Under the pieces are notes generated by a model. It saw only the letters and a program-made list of their open reading frames with translations. It searched no databases and was not told where the DNA came from. From positions 1 through 64,000 of the forward strand of contig JACRCZ010000009.1 in assembly GCA_016218765.1 (NCBI GenBank): a DNA stretch of 64,000 bases, written 5' to 3'. The position numbers and the translations under genes were made by a program. Shown here one piece after another: positions 50,144-59,033 of this stretch; position 1 is the first letter of the stretch; the number at the start of each line of letters is the position of its first letter. Origin of the DNA: Deltaproteobacteria bacterium. Its GTDB lineage: Bacteria; Myxococcota_A; Polyangia; DRWM01; JAAZOP01.

Positions 50144-51625
50144 CTACCGCGCCACCGCCATCCCCATCGCCGGCCAGATCACCCCGACGAACAGCGCCAG
50201 GACGCCCAGCAGGAGCGCCGTCATCGGCAGCCCCACCAGCAGGAACTCGCGTGCCGTGAACTGCCGGCTGGCGTAGGCGATCGCGTTGGGCGCCGCGCCG
50301 ACGAGGAGCACGAACGGCATCCCCGCCGCGACCAGGATCGCGAACAGGATCACGTCCGGCGCCACGCCCAGGTACGGGGCGGCGACCAGCGCCACGGGCA
50401 GCGACACGGAGATCGCCGCCACGTTCATCGTCAGGTTCGTCATGACCAGCACGATCGAGGCCACCGTCAGCACGAACACCACCAGCGGCGCGCCCTCCAG
50501 CAGCGCCAGCCACTGCATCGCGAGCCAGTGCGCCGCTCCCGTCTCCCACAGGCACAGGCCGATGCTGGTGGCGCCCCCGAACATGAGGATGATGTTCCAC
50601 GAGGTCCCCTCCAGGTCCTCGATGCCCAGCACGTTCAGCACGAAGAGCAGCAGCGCCGCGCCGGCCAGGATCGCGCTCTGGTCCATCTCCCCCAGCGGCG
50701 GGACCAGCGCCCGCAGCGCGAACAGCACGAAGGCGCCGGCCACGACCAGCAACGTCCGGATCTCCCGCGACGAGATCGGACCCAGGCTTCCGTGCAGCCT
50801 TCTGGCGCGGTCGCGCAACCCCGGGATCGTCTTGCGCTCGGGCCGGAACACCAGCAGCAGGAACAGCCAGACCAAGAGCGTCATCGCCAGCCCGATCGGC
50901 AGCATGTACCAGGAAAGCTCGAAGAAGCCGACCGTCCGGCCGGTGAAATGGCGGAAGAAGCCGACCGAGACGGCGGCCCGCGCGGAGCCGAGCAGCGTGA
51001 TCACGCTCCCCGCGCCGGCGGCAAACGCCATCCCGATGAACAGGGCCTTCCCGAACCGGGTCGGCCGGTCGTCGTCCGTGTACAACGAGTGCACCGCGAG
51101 GAACAGCGGGTACACCGTCGCCGCGACCGCCGCGTGCGCCATCACCAGCGTCAGCCCCATCGTGAGGAGCAGGCATCCGAGCAGGATCCGCGGGGTGCGC
51201 TCGCCGACCAGGAGCAGCGTGCGGTAGGCGATGCGCCGCGTCAGCCCGGTCTTGGTGAAGGCCATGCCGATCGCCAGCGCGGCGAAGATGAACCACACCC
51301 CCGGGTCCATGAAGTCGGTGAAGGCCGTGCGGGCGTCGCGGATCGAAAACAGCCCCTGTCCCGCCGCGACCGCGATGCTCGTAACCCCGATCGGCAGCAC
51401 CTCGGTCATCCACCAGCACAGGGCGAGGAGGAACAGCGCGAGCGAGGCCTTGGCCTCATGTCCCAGGGCGAACGCCCGGCCGTGGGGATCGATGGCGTCG
51501 GGCCACGCGGGCGAGAGGTAGACGCCTGCGAACAGCGCGACGCCCAGGAGCAGGAACCCCAGCCGCCGGAGGTCGAATCCCCGCCAGCCCCCGCGCAGAT
51601 CCCGGGTGCTTCTCTCCGGCATCAT
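50144..51625 (-). CDS. DASS/SLC13-family anion transporter
   Basis: A 493-residue polytopic protein with about 12 hydrophobic helices. Family features: WWMTEVLPIGVTSI (~75-88), FMDPGVWFIFAALAIGMAFTKTGL, the first-half motif SVITLLGSARAAVS, and the second-half SIVLVMTNLTMNVAAISVSLPV and GAAPNAIAYASRQFTAREFL. These match the DASS carriers of sulfate, phosphate or dicarboxylates driven by Na+ or H+. The usual SNT signature is altered (LGSARA in the first half, TNLTMN in the second), so cation coupling may differ. ATG at 51625 has GGGAG about 9 bases upstream; a GTG at 51634 is the alternative. Confidence 0.9.
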   Translation of the reverse strand: MMPERSTRDLRGGWRGFDLRRLGFLLLGVALFAGVYLSPAWPDAIDPHGRAFALGHEAKASLALFLLALCWWMTEVLPIGVTSIAVAAGQGLFSIRDARTAFTDFMDPGVWFIFAALAIGMAFTKTGLTRRIAYRTLLLVGERTPRILLGCLLLTMGLTLVMAHAAVAATVYPLFLAVHSLYTDDDRPTRFGKALFIGMAFAAGAGSVITLLGSARAAVSVGFFRHFTGRTVGFFELSWYMLPIGLAMTLLVWLFLLLVFRPERKTIPGLRDRARRLHGSLGPISSREIRTLLVVAGAFVLFALRALVPPLGEMDQSAILAGAALLLFVLNVLGIEDLEGTSWNIILMFGGATSIGLCLWETGAAHWLAMQWLALLEGAPLVVFVLTVASIVLVMTNLTMNVAAISVSLPVALVAAPYLGVAPDVILFAILVAAGMPFVLLVGAAPNAIAYASRQFTAREFLLVGLPMTALLLGVLALFVGVIWPAMGMAVAR

Positions 51626-51688
51626 GCCCGCCACTCCCGTGCCGGCGAGAATGCCGCGCCGCCGTGCAACCTGTCAACGCCGGCCGAA

Positions 51689-51714
51689 GGAAGAAACCGC
51701 CGATGAACACCGAT
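51689..51714. repeat. Short dispersed repeat, copy 1
   Basis: The segment starting GGAAGAAACC and ending ACACCGAT matches the reverse complement of 63911-63936 at 23 of 26 bases. It lies just ahead of the sensor-kinase gene and could mislead start prediction, because it contains an in-frame ATG at 51703. Confidence 0.6.
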
Positions 51715-51786
51715 GGACACCGCTGGGGGACCACATTATGCTCGACAAACGTGTCGAAGGGGTTCCCCGCACCCGGGGGTGCGACC

Positions 51787-53535
51787 GTGCCGGCGGGTCC
51801 GTCGCCGGATGCGCGGGGACGCACCGACTTCGGCCGCCTGCGGACGAAGCTCCGGTGGCAGCTCCTCGTCGCCTACGTCACGCCGCTGCTGCTCCTCGCC
51901 GCCTACTTCCACTACGCCTACGTCGACATGATGCAGGAGTCGATCCGCCGCCACCTGGTGTCCGTCGCCGAGAACCAGCGCAACACGGTCGACCTGTTCC
52001 TGCGCGAGCGCGTCTCGGGCGTCCGCCGCGCGCTCTACTCCGGCATGCTCACCTTTCCGCCCGGTCCGGGAGTCATGGACCGGCTGCTGGAGGAGATGCG
52101 CACCGCCAGCCGGACCTTCGTCGACGTCGGCCTGTTCAGTCCCGACGGCAAGCTCGTCGCCTACGCCGGTCCCGAGACGTCGCTCGTCGGCCGCGACTAC
52201 TCCAGCCAGGCGTGGTTCAGGCGCCTCCGCGAGGAACCGCAGGACTCCGTGATCAGCGACGTCTACCTCGGCTTCCGCGGCAAGCCCCACTTCATCGTCG
52301 CCGTCCGCCAGTCCACCGATCACGCCGGCTGGGTGCTGCGCGCCAGCGTCGATCCCGAGTCGTTCGCCGAGTTCGTCGCCAGCTCGTACCTGCTCGCGGA
52401 CGCGGAGGCGTTCATCGTCAACGTCGCCGGGCAGCGGCAGACGCTGCGGGACCCCGGGACCGCGGCCTCCGAGCTCGTGGCGGTGGGGGCACGCACGGCG
52501 GAGACCGTGGCGTCCGAGGCGACGACGGGCGGGACGGAATTCCTGCGCGTCGCCGCCTGGCTCACCGAGCACGAGTGGGCGCTGGTGGTGCAGGTCCCGC
52601 GCGATCGGGCCTACGCGCCCATCGCACAGACGCGGTTGATCGTGGGCGCCATGGTCCTGGTCGCGCTGCTGGTCATCGTCGGCGTCGTGCTGCGCGGCAC
52701 CCGCAAGCTCGTCGCGCAGCTCGAGGCCGCGATCGAGGCCCAGGAGAGCCTGCGCCACCAGCTCTTCAACGCGGCCAAGCTCGCCTCGGTCGGCGAGATG
52801 GCCGCGGGCGTCGCCCACGAGATCAACAACCCGCTGGCCATCGTCTACGAGGAAGCCTCCATGATGACCGACATGCTCGACCCCGAGCTGGGGGGCAAGC
52901 CCGACCTCGACGACTTCAAGGAACGGCTCGACGCCATCCGCGACGCGGTCAAGCGCGGCCGGACCATCACCGGGAAACTCCTCGCGTTCGCCCGCCGCCA
53001 CGACCCGGATCCGGAGCCTTCGGACCTGAACCTGCTCGTGTCCCGCGTCCTGGCGGTCAAGGAGCACGAATACGAGCTGGCCAACATCGAGGTCGTGCGC
53101 GAGTTCACCCCGGACCTGCCGCGGGTCATGGTCAACCGCAACCTCCTGGACCAGGTCGTGCTGAACCTCCTCAACAACGCCCACGACGCGATCGTCGCGC
53201 GCGGCTGCCGCGGCCGCCTCAGCCTGCGCACCACCCGCCGCGAGGACGGAGCCACGCTCGAGATCGGCGACAACGGCTGCGGCATGACGCCCGAGGTCAT
53301 GGCGAAGATCTTCTTCCCCTTCTTCACGACGAAGGGCGTGGGCAAGGGGACCGGGCTCGGGCTGTCGATCAGCCACGGGATCATCGAGTCGTTCGGCGGA
53401 CGCATCGACGTCAAGAGCCGGGTCGACGAGGGCTCGACGTTCACCATCTTCCTCCCCGCCGCAGCCGCCGACGCGCGTGCCGGCGGCAAGGCGGAGCTGG
53501 ACGGCAGGCGCGGGGGCGCGGAGGTCGGAACATGA
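51787..53535 (+). CDS. Membrane sensor histidine kinase with dCache-type sensor
   Basis: About 582 residues and paralogous to the kinase at 27078. TM1 (WQLLVAYVTPLLLLAAYF, ~24-42) and TM2 (~285-305) enclose a dCache-like domain with GRDYSSQAWF and SDVYLGFRGKPHFIVAV. The H-box is [20 protein letters not shown] (His ~345). The N box (NLLNNAHDAI), G1 (DNGCGMTPE) and G2 (GKGTGLGLSI) are intact. The frame is open from 51664; GTG at 51787 is preferred because earlier starts read through the dispersed repeat, but ATG at 51703 cannot be excluded. Its stop overlaps the receiver ATG. Confidence 0.9.
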   Translation: MPAGPSPDARGRTDFGRLRTKLRWQLLVAYVTPLLLLAAYFHYAYVDMMQESIRRHLVSVAENQRNTVDLFLRERVSGVRRALYSGMLTFPPGPGVMDRLLEEMRTASRTFVDVGLFSPDGKLVAYAGPETSLVGRDYSSQAWFRRLREEPQDSVISDVYLGFRGKPHFIVAVRQSTDHAGWVLRASVDPESFAEFVASSYLLADAEAFIVNVAGQRQTLRDPGTAASELVAVGARTAETVASEATTGGTEFLRVAAWLTEHEWALVVQVPRDRAYAPIAQTRLIVGAMVLVALLVIVGVVLRGTRKLVAQLEAAIEAQESLRHQLFNAAKLASVGEMAAGVAHEINNPLAIVYEEASMMTDMLDPELGGKPDLDDFKERLDAIRDAVKRGRTITGKLLAFARRHDPDPEPSDLNLLVSRVLAVKEHEYELANIEVVREFTPDLPRVMVNRNLLDQVVLNLLNNAHDAIVARGCRGRLSLRTTRREDGATLEIGDNGCGMTPEVMAKIFFPFFTTKGVGKGTGLGLSISHGIIESFGGRIDVKSRVDEGSTFTIFLPAAAADARAGGKAELDGRRGGAEVGT

Positions 53536-54032
53536 CGCGGAAGATCAAGCTGCTGATCGTCGACGACGAGGAGCGTTTCCTCCGTACCCTGGCGCAACGC
53601 CTCACGCTGCGCGACTTCGACGTCACGCCCGTCGGCAACGGCGCGCAGGCGGTCGAGATCGCCCGCGAACAGGCGTTCGACCTGGCCATCGTCGACCTCA
53701 AGATGCCCGGCATCGGCGGCGAGAAGGTCCTGGAGCTGCTCAAGAAGCAGGACCCGCACATCGAGGTCGTCATCCTGACCGGGCACGGGACGATCGATTC
53801 CGCCGTCGAGTGCACCAAGCTCGGCTCGTACCACTACCTCCAGAAGCCCTGCGAGACCGAGGAGCTGCTCGACGTGCTCAAGAACGCCTACTGGCGACGA
53901 GTCCAGAGCAAGCTGCGCGTCGACGAGGACCGCCTGAGCGCGCTGCTCGACTCCGCCACGAGCGAGTCGCCCTTGTCGATCCTCCGCAAGCTGCGCGAGC
54001 TGGAGGAGTCCGGCAAGCCGCCCGGGAAATAG
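53532..54032 (+). CDS. Response regulator with C-terminal helical extension
   Basis: A 166-residue protein: receiver (~1-122; LIVDDEE, Asp in LAIVDLKMPGIGG, Thr in ILTGHG, Lys in YLQKPC) followed by about 40 charged residues (WRRVQSKLRVDEDRL, ILRKLRELEESGK) likely to form a helix. ATG at 53532 overlaps the kinase stop (ATGA), so the two are a coupled pair. The sigma-54 activator starts 25 bases later, and this receiver may control it indirectly since the activator has no receiver of its own. Confidence 0.88.
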   Translation: MTRKIKLLIVDDEERFLRTLAQRLTLRDFDVTPVGNGAQAVEIAREQAFDLAIVDLKMPGIGGEKVLELLKKQDPHIEVVILTGHGTIDSAVECTKLGSYHYLQKPCETEELLDVLKNAYWRRVQSKLRVDEDRLSALLDSATSESPLSILRKLRELEESGKPPGK

Positions 54033-54057
54033 CCGGGGGAAGGGGGAGCGTCGGGAG

Positions 54058-55455
<1,398 letters not shown>

Positions 55456-55472
55456 GCCGAAGTTCCGTCCGC

Positions 55473-55538
55473 GAAACAACGTTTCACGACACCCGTTCCG
55501 TCTTCGCAACCCCGGCCCGCGAAACCTTGCCGGGTTTC
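55473..55538. promoter_or_regulatory. Two GAAAC/GTTTC inverted repeats, likely activator sites
   Basis: GAAAC-N3-GTTTC (55473-55485) and GAAACC-N6-GGTTTC (55521-55538) are two matching inverted repeats. They lie 140-210 bases upstream of the sigma-54 promoter and directly after the activator gene, the standard placement of enhancer-binding-protein sites. Confidence 0.5.
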
Positions 55539-55592
55539 AGGCGGAAGGACGCCCCGGCTCCCGCCCCCTCCCCGTGGGGCGTGGAGCCGTTC

Positions 55593-55624
55593 CCTCTGCG
55601 TCTCTGCGTCTCTGCGCCCCTGCG
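55593..55624. repeat. Four tandem octamers (tctctgcg type)
   Basis: cctctgcg, tctctgcg, tctctgcg and cccctgcg lie head to tail in the activator/redox-operon gap. The stretch after it (55640-55678) is C-rich. Confidence 0.7.
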
Positions 55625-55678
55625 CGACATTCCCTCCGGCCCCGTTCCCCCCCCGGCATGCCCCCACTTCCCCCCCCT

Positions 55679-55694
55679 TGGCCCGGAACTCGCT
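55679..55694 (+). promoter_or_regulatory. Sigma-54 (-24/-12) promoter of the redox operon
   Basis: TGGCCCG-GAAC-TCGCT matches TGGCACG-N4-TTGCW at all but two positions, with GG and GC exactly 10 bases apart. The start of transcription would be near 55705, about 30 bases before the GTG at 55736. Confidence 0.7.
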
Positions 55695-55735
55695 CTGCGG
55701 CGCGGACGCGGGGGCCGGGGGGCGGAGGCTCGGGA

Positions 55736-56092
55736 GTGAAGGTCGCCATCCCGCGTTTCGCCGAACAGGTTGCGCCCTGTTTCGAGTACTCCGCGACAAT
55801 CACGATCTTCGCGATCCGCCGCCGCGAGGTCGTCGAGCAGCAGGACTTCCGGCTCCAGAGCCGCGACGCGCTCGATCGCGTGCGGCTCCTGCGCGACCAG
55901 CGGGTCGATACGCTGATCTGCGGCGGCCTGCACGAGCGGGTCGAGCAGATGCTGTGCGCCTCCGGCATCCGGGTCATCTCCTGGGTCGCCGGCGGCGTCG
56001 ATGAGCTGCTCCATCGATACCTCGAAGGACGTCTGACGGCGGGAGGGGGCCGGCCGGGCCAGGCGCCCGGCGCCGGCAGGGAAGGAGTCTGA
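55736..56092 (+). CDS. NifX/NifB-type dinitrogenase-cofactor-like protein
   Basis: A 118-residue protein of the Nitro_FeMo-Co (NifX/NafY/YaaH-like, COG1433) fold: VKVAIPRFAEQVAPCFEYSATITIF at the start, VDTLICGGLHERV and GIRVISWVAGGVDELL. No nitrogenase genes are nearby. Free-standing members often accompany FeS redox complexes and may carry or sense metal clusters. GTG at 55736 has GGAGG about 8 bases upstream. First gene of the sigma-54 redox operon, followed after 3 bases by the HdrD/HmcF-like gene. The C-terminal ~20 residues are a Gly/Pro tail. Confidence 0.85.
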   Translation: MKVAIPRFAEQVAPCFEYSATITIFAIRRREVVEQQDFRLQSRDALDRVRLLRDQRVDTLICGGLHERVEQMLCASGIRVISWVAGGVDELLHRYLEGRLTAGGGRPGQAPGAGREGV

Positions 56093-56095
56093 GCC

Positions 56096-57466
56096 TTGGC
56101 CCAGCAGAGCGGCAGGTACAGCTACTACGAAGAGACCCGGGCGCTCGAAGTCACCGACCGTCCGCGCAAGTTCCTCGAGGCGTTCGCCGCGGTCCTCGAG
56201 CACTCCAGCTACGGCATCGCCCTGGACGCGTACGCGCGTGTCGGCGCCAAGTGCAGCCGGTGCGCGGCGAGCTGCCAGCTCTACCAGGCGACCGGGGATC
56301 CCCGGGACATCCCCTGCCGCCGCTCGGAGCTGCTCCTGCGCGTCTACCGGCGCTACTTCACGTACGGCGGGATGCTGCGCGCGCGGCTGTTCGCCGACTT
56401 CGCGCTCGACGACGCGGCCATCGACCGGATGGCCGAGGAGTTCTACCGCTGCACGGCGTGCCGACGCTGTAAGCTCACGTGCCCGTTCGGCGTCGATCAC
56501 GGCCTCGTCACCCACCTGGCGCGCTACCTGCTGGCCGAGGTCGGCGTCGTTCCCAAGGCGCTCGTGGTCTCCGTTCGCGAGCAGCTCGCGGGCGTCGGCA
56601 ACACCTCGGGCATCCCCGCGGCCGCGCTGCGCGACACCTGCGAGTTCCTCCACGACGAGCTCCAGGAGACGTACGGCGCCGATGTGCCGTTCCCGATCGA
56701 CGTCGAAGGCGCGGAGCACGTGTTCTTCCCCGCGGTCTCCGACTACCTCCTGGAGCCCGACACCCTCATGGGCAACGCCGCCGTGATGCACGTCACGGGC
56801 GGCTCGTGGACGATCGGCACGGGCAACTTCGACGGCATCAACTACGGGCTGTTCTACAGCGACCGCATGATGGAGCGGATTTGCAAGCGGGTGGGGGCCG
56901 AGGTGCGCCGCCTCAAGGGCCGCAAGGTGCTGGTCGGCGAGTGCGGCCACGCCACCCGCTCGGCCTGGCTCCTGCCCAACTTCCTCGGCGCCGACGCCCC
57001 GCCCGCCGTCGCCTTCCTCCAGTACACGTACCGCGCGCTCGCCGCGGGGAAGATCCCGCTCAAGCGGGAGAAGATCGCGGAGCGGCTCACCTACCACGAC
57101 CCGTGCAACCTCGCGCGGGCCGGCAGGATCACGGAGGAGCCGCGGGAGATCCTCCAGGCGATCAGCGCCGAGTACGTCGAGATGACGCCGAACCGGTCGG
57201 AGAACTACTGCTGCGGCGGGGGCGGCGGCACGGTGTCGATCGACGAGATCCGCGCCTTCCGCACCAGGAAGATGGGCAAGGCCAAGGCCGACCAGATCCG
57301 CGCCACCGGCGCGAAGCTCGTCGTGGCCCCCTGCGCCAACTGCAAGAAGCAGCTCAAGGAAGTCTGCGAGGACAACGGCCTGGAGGACGTCCGCGTCGTC
57401 GGCCTGCACGACCTCCTCCTCAAGTGCATCGACTTCGGCGCCGCCGGCGGCAAGGGGAAGGAGTAG
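56096..57466 (+). CDS. HdrD/HmcF-like iron-sulfur protein
   Basis: A 456-residue cytoplasmic-side FeS subunit. Two ferredoxin-like Cys clusters appear first (CSRCAASC-x-C ~56-80; CTACRRCKLTCP ~121-132). Two CCG-type segments follow (ECGHATRS, HDPCNLARAG, then NYCCGGGGG ~375-385 and CANCKKQL ~417-424). This matches HmcF/TmcB/HdrD-type subunits, which bind a special [4Fe-4S] centre and pass electrons to a membrane partner. The TTG start at 56096 is supported by AAGGAG about 9 bases upstream. The next gene is a cytochrome-b-like membrane protein, as in Hmc/Tmc complexes. Confidence 0.88.
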   Translation: MAQQSGRYSYYEETRALEVTDRPRKFLEAFAAVLEHSSYGIALDAYARVGAKCSRCAASCQLYQATGDPRDIPCRRSELLLRVYRRYFTYGGMLRARLFADFALDDAAIDRMAEEFYRCTACRRCKLTCPFGVDHGLVTHLARYLLAEVGVVPKALVVSVREQLAGVGNTSGIPAAALRDTCEFLHDELQETYGADVPFPIDVEGAEHVFFPAVSDYLLEPDTLMGNAAVMHVTGGSWTIGTGNFDGINYGLFYSDRMMERICKRVGAEVRRLKGRKVLVGECGHATRSAWLLPNFLGADAPPAVAFLQYTYRALAAGKIPLKREKIAERLTYHDPCNLARAGRITEEPREILQAISAEYVEMTPNRSENYCCGGGGGTVSIDEIRAFRTRKMGKAKADQIRATGAKLVVAPCANCKKQLKEVCEDNGLEDVRVVGLHDLLLKCIDFGAAGGKGKE

Positions 57467-57474
57467 CTGACACC

Positions 57475-58176
57475 ATGGACGCCTGGCTGGACTGGGCCCG
57501 CGGGCCCGCGTTCGTCTTCTCGTTCGTGTTCCTGCTCCTGGGCCTCCTGCGCCACGTCGCGCTCACGGCGTGGGAGGTCGCGCACGTCTGGCGCCGCGCC
57601 GGCGACAGGAAGCTGCCGCTGGGCAAGCTCCTGCGTGCGACCCTCTTGTGGCTCGTCCCGTTCACCCGGCTGCGCCACCGCTTCTGGTTCGGCCTGACCT
57701 CCCTCGTCTTCCACGTCTGCATCCTCGTCGTGCCGGTCTTCCTCGCCGGCCACGTCGCCCTGTGGGCCCGGGGCCTCGGCCTCTCCTGGCCGGCCATCCC
57801 CAACGCCGTCGCCGATGCCCTGACGCTCCTCGCGGTCGTCACCGCCGTCCTGCTCCTCGGCCAGCGCGTCTTCTCCCGCGCCACGCGCTCGCTGTCCCGG
57901 GTCCAGGACTTCGCGTTGCCTCCGCTCGTCGCCGTCCCCTTCGCCACCGGTTTCCTCATGATGCATCCCGGCTGGAACCCCTTCGACTTCCAGGCGACCT
58001 TCTTCGTCCACGTCATGAGCGCCAACCTCCTCTTCGTGCTCACGCCGCTCACCAAGCTCAGCCACATGATCCTCATGCCCTCGACCCAGCTCGTCGCCGA
58101 GCTGGCCTGGCACTGGCCCGTCGATTCGGGCTCCGCCGTCGGCCGTGCGCTGGGGAAGGAGGGAGAGCCGGTATGA
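57475..58176 (+). CDS. Cytochrome-b/NarI-like membrane subunit (HmcE/TmcC-like)
   Basis: A 233-residue protein with five hydrophobic segments. His residues at helix positions (LRHVALTAWEVAHVW; LTSLVFHVCILVVPVF; FFVHVMSANLLFVL; LTKLSHMILMP) suit two heme b groups, as in NarI/HdrE/TmcC. It should pass electrons between the FeS subunit and the quinone pool or the periplasmic side. It starts 9 bases after the HdrD-like gene, and its stop overlaps the ferredoxin ATG (ATGA). Confidence 0.85.
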   Translation: MDAWLDWARGPAFVFSFVFLLLGLLRHVALTAWEVAHVWRRAGDRKLPLGKLLRATLLWLVPFTRLRHRFWFGLTSLVFHVCILVVPVFLAGHVALWARGLGLSWPAIPNAVADALTLLAVVTAVLLLGQRVFSRATRSLSRVQDFALPPLVAVPFATGFLMMHPGWNPFDFQATFFVHVMSANLLFVLTPLTKLSHMILMPSTQLVAELAWHWPVDSGSAVGRALGKEGEPV

Positions 58177-59033
58177 CCGTCCCCAAGGCGATCCTCAACG
58201 ACACCACCCGCTGCACCGGCTGCGAGAAGTGCGTCGCCGCCTGCAAGCGGGAGAACGGCCTGGGCCGCGACCTCCCGCGCCGCTGGAAGCTGTGCATCGA
58301 TGACCTCTCGTCCACGCGTCTGACGACCATCCAGCGCCGCGAGGACGGCCGGCCCGTGCGCCGCATGTGCCTGCACTGCCTCGAGCCCGCCTGCGTCTCG
58401 GCCTGCATCGTCGGCGCCCTCCGGAAGCGCCCCGACGGCCCCGTCGTCTACGACCGCGACCGCTGCATGGGCTGCCGCTACTGCATGATGGCCTGTCCCT
58501 TCGGCGTCCCGCGCTACGAGTGGGAAGAGCCCGTCCCGTACGTCAAGAAGTGCGTCCTCTGCCACCACCGCCTCGACCAGGGCAAGGTTCCCGCCTGCGT
58601 CGAGGCTTGCCCCGAGAAGGCGACGATCTTCGGCGACCGCGACGAGCTGCTGGCCGAGGCCGAGCGGCGCGTCCGCGGCGAGCCCGGGCGCTATCGCCCC
58701 GACGTTTTCGGGCGCGACGAGGTCGGCGGAACGTCCGTCCTCTACGTGTCCGATCTCGACCTGGGCTTCCTGGCCTGGAAGCCCGAGCTCGGGGCCGAGG
58801 CGCTGCCGGACCTCACCTGGGCGGCGCTGGGCAAGGTGCCGACGATCGTCCTGGTGATGGGCGGCCTCATGACCGGCGCCTGGTGGCTCGTCGGCCGGCG
58901 CAACAAGCTCGCCGCCGAGGCCGCCGCGGCGAAGGAGAAGGAAGCGGCCGCGGCGAAGGAGAAGGGCGCCGGCGGCGGCGACCCGCCGTCCGCCGCTCCG
59001 CCGGCCGCCGCGCCGGAAGGGAGGAAGCCGTGA
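58173..59033 (+). CDS. HmcB/DsrO-like 4Fe-4S ferredoxin with membrane anchor
   Basis: A 286-residue protein with four cubane-type clusters: CTGCEKCVAACKREN (~11-25), CLHCLEPACVSAC (~67-79), CMGCRYCMMACPFGVP (~99-114) and CVLCHHRLDQGKVPACVEACP (~128-148). This is the usual electron-transfer subunit of NrfD-containing complexes. Near residue 215 is one transmembrane helix (VPTIVLVMGGLMTGAWWLVG), followed by a Lys/Ala/Glu coiled tail. There is no Tat signal at the start, unlike some relatives. It is coupled to both neighbours by 4-base overlaps. Confidence 0.92.
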   Translation: MTVPKAILNDTTRCTGCEKCVAACKRENGLGRDLPRRWKLCIDDLSSTRLTTIQRREDGRPVRRMCLHCLEPACVSACIVGALRKRPDGPVVYDRDRCMGCRYCMMACPFGVPRYEWEEPVPYVKKCVLCHHRLDQGKVPACVEACPEKATIFGDRDELLAEAERRVRGEPGRYRPDVFGRDEVGGTSVLYVSDLDLGFLAWKPELGAEALPDLTWAALGKVPTIVLVMGGLMTGAWWLVGRRNKLAAEAAAAKEKEAAAAKEKGAGGGDPPSAAPPAAAPEGRKP

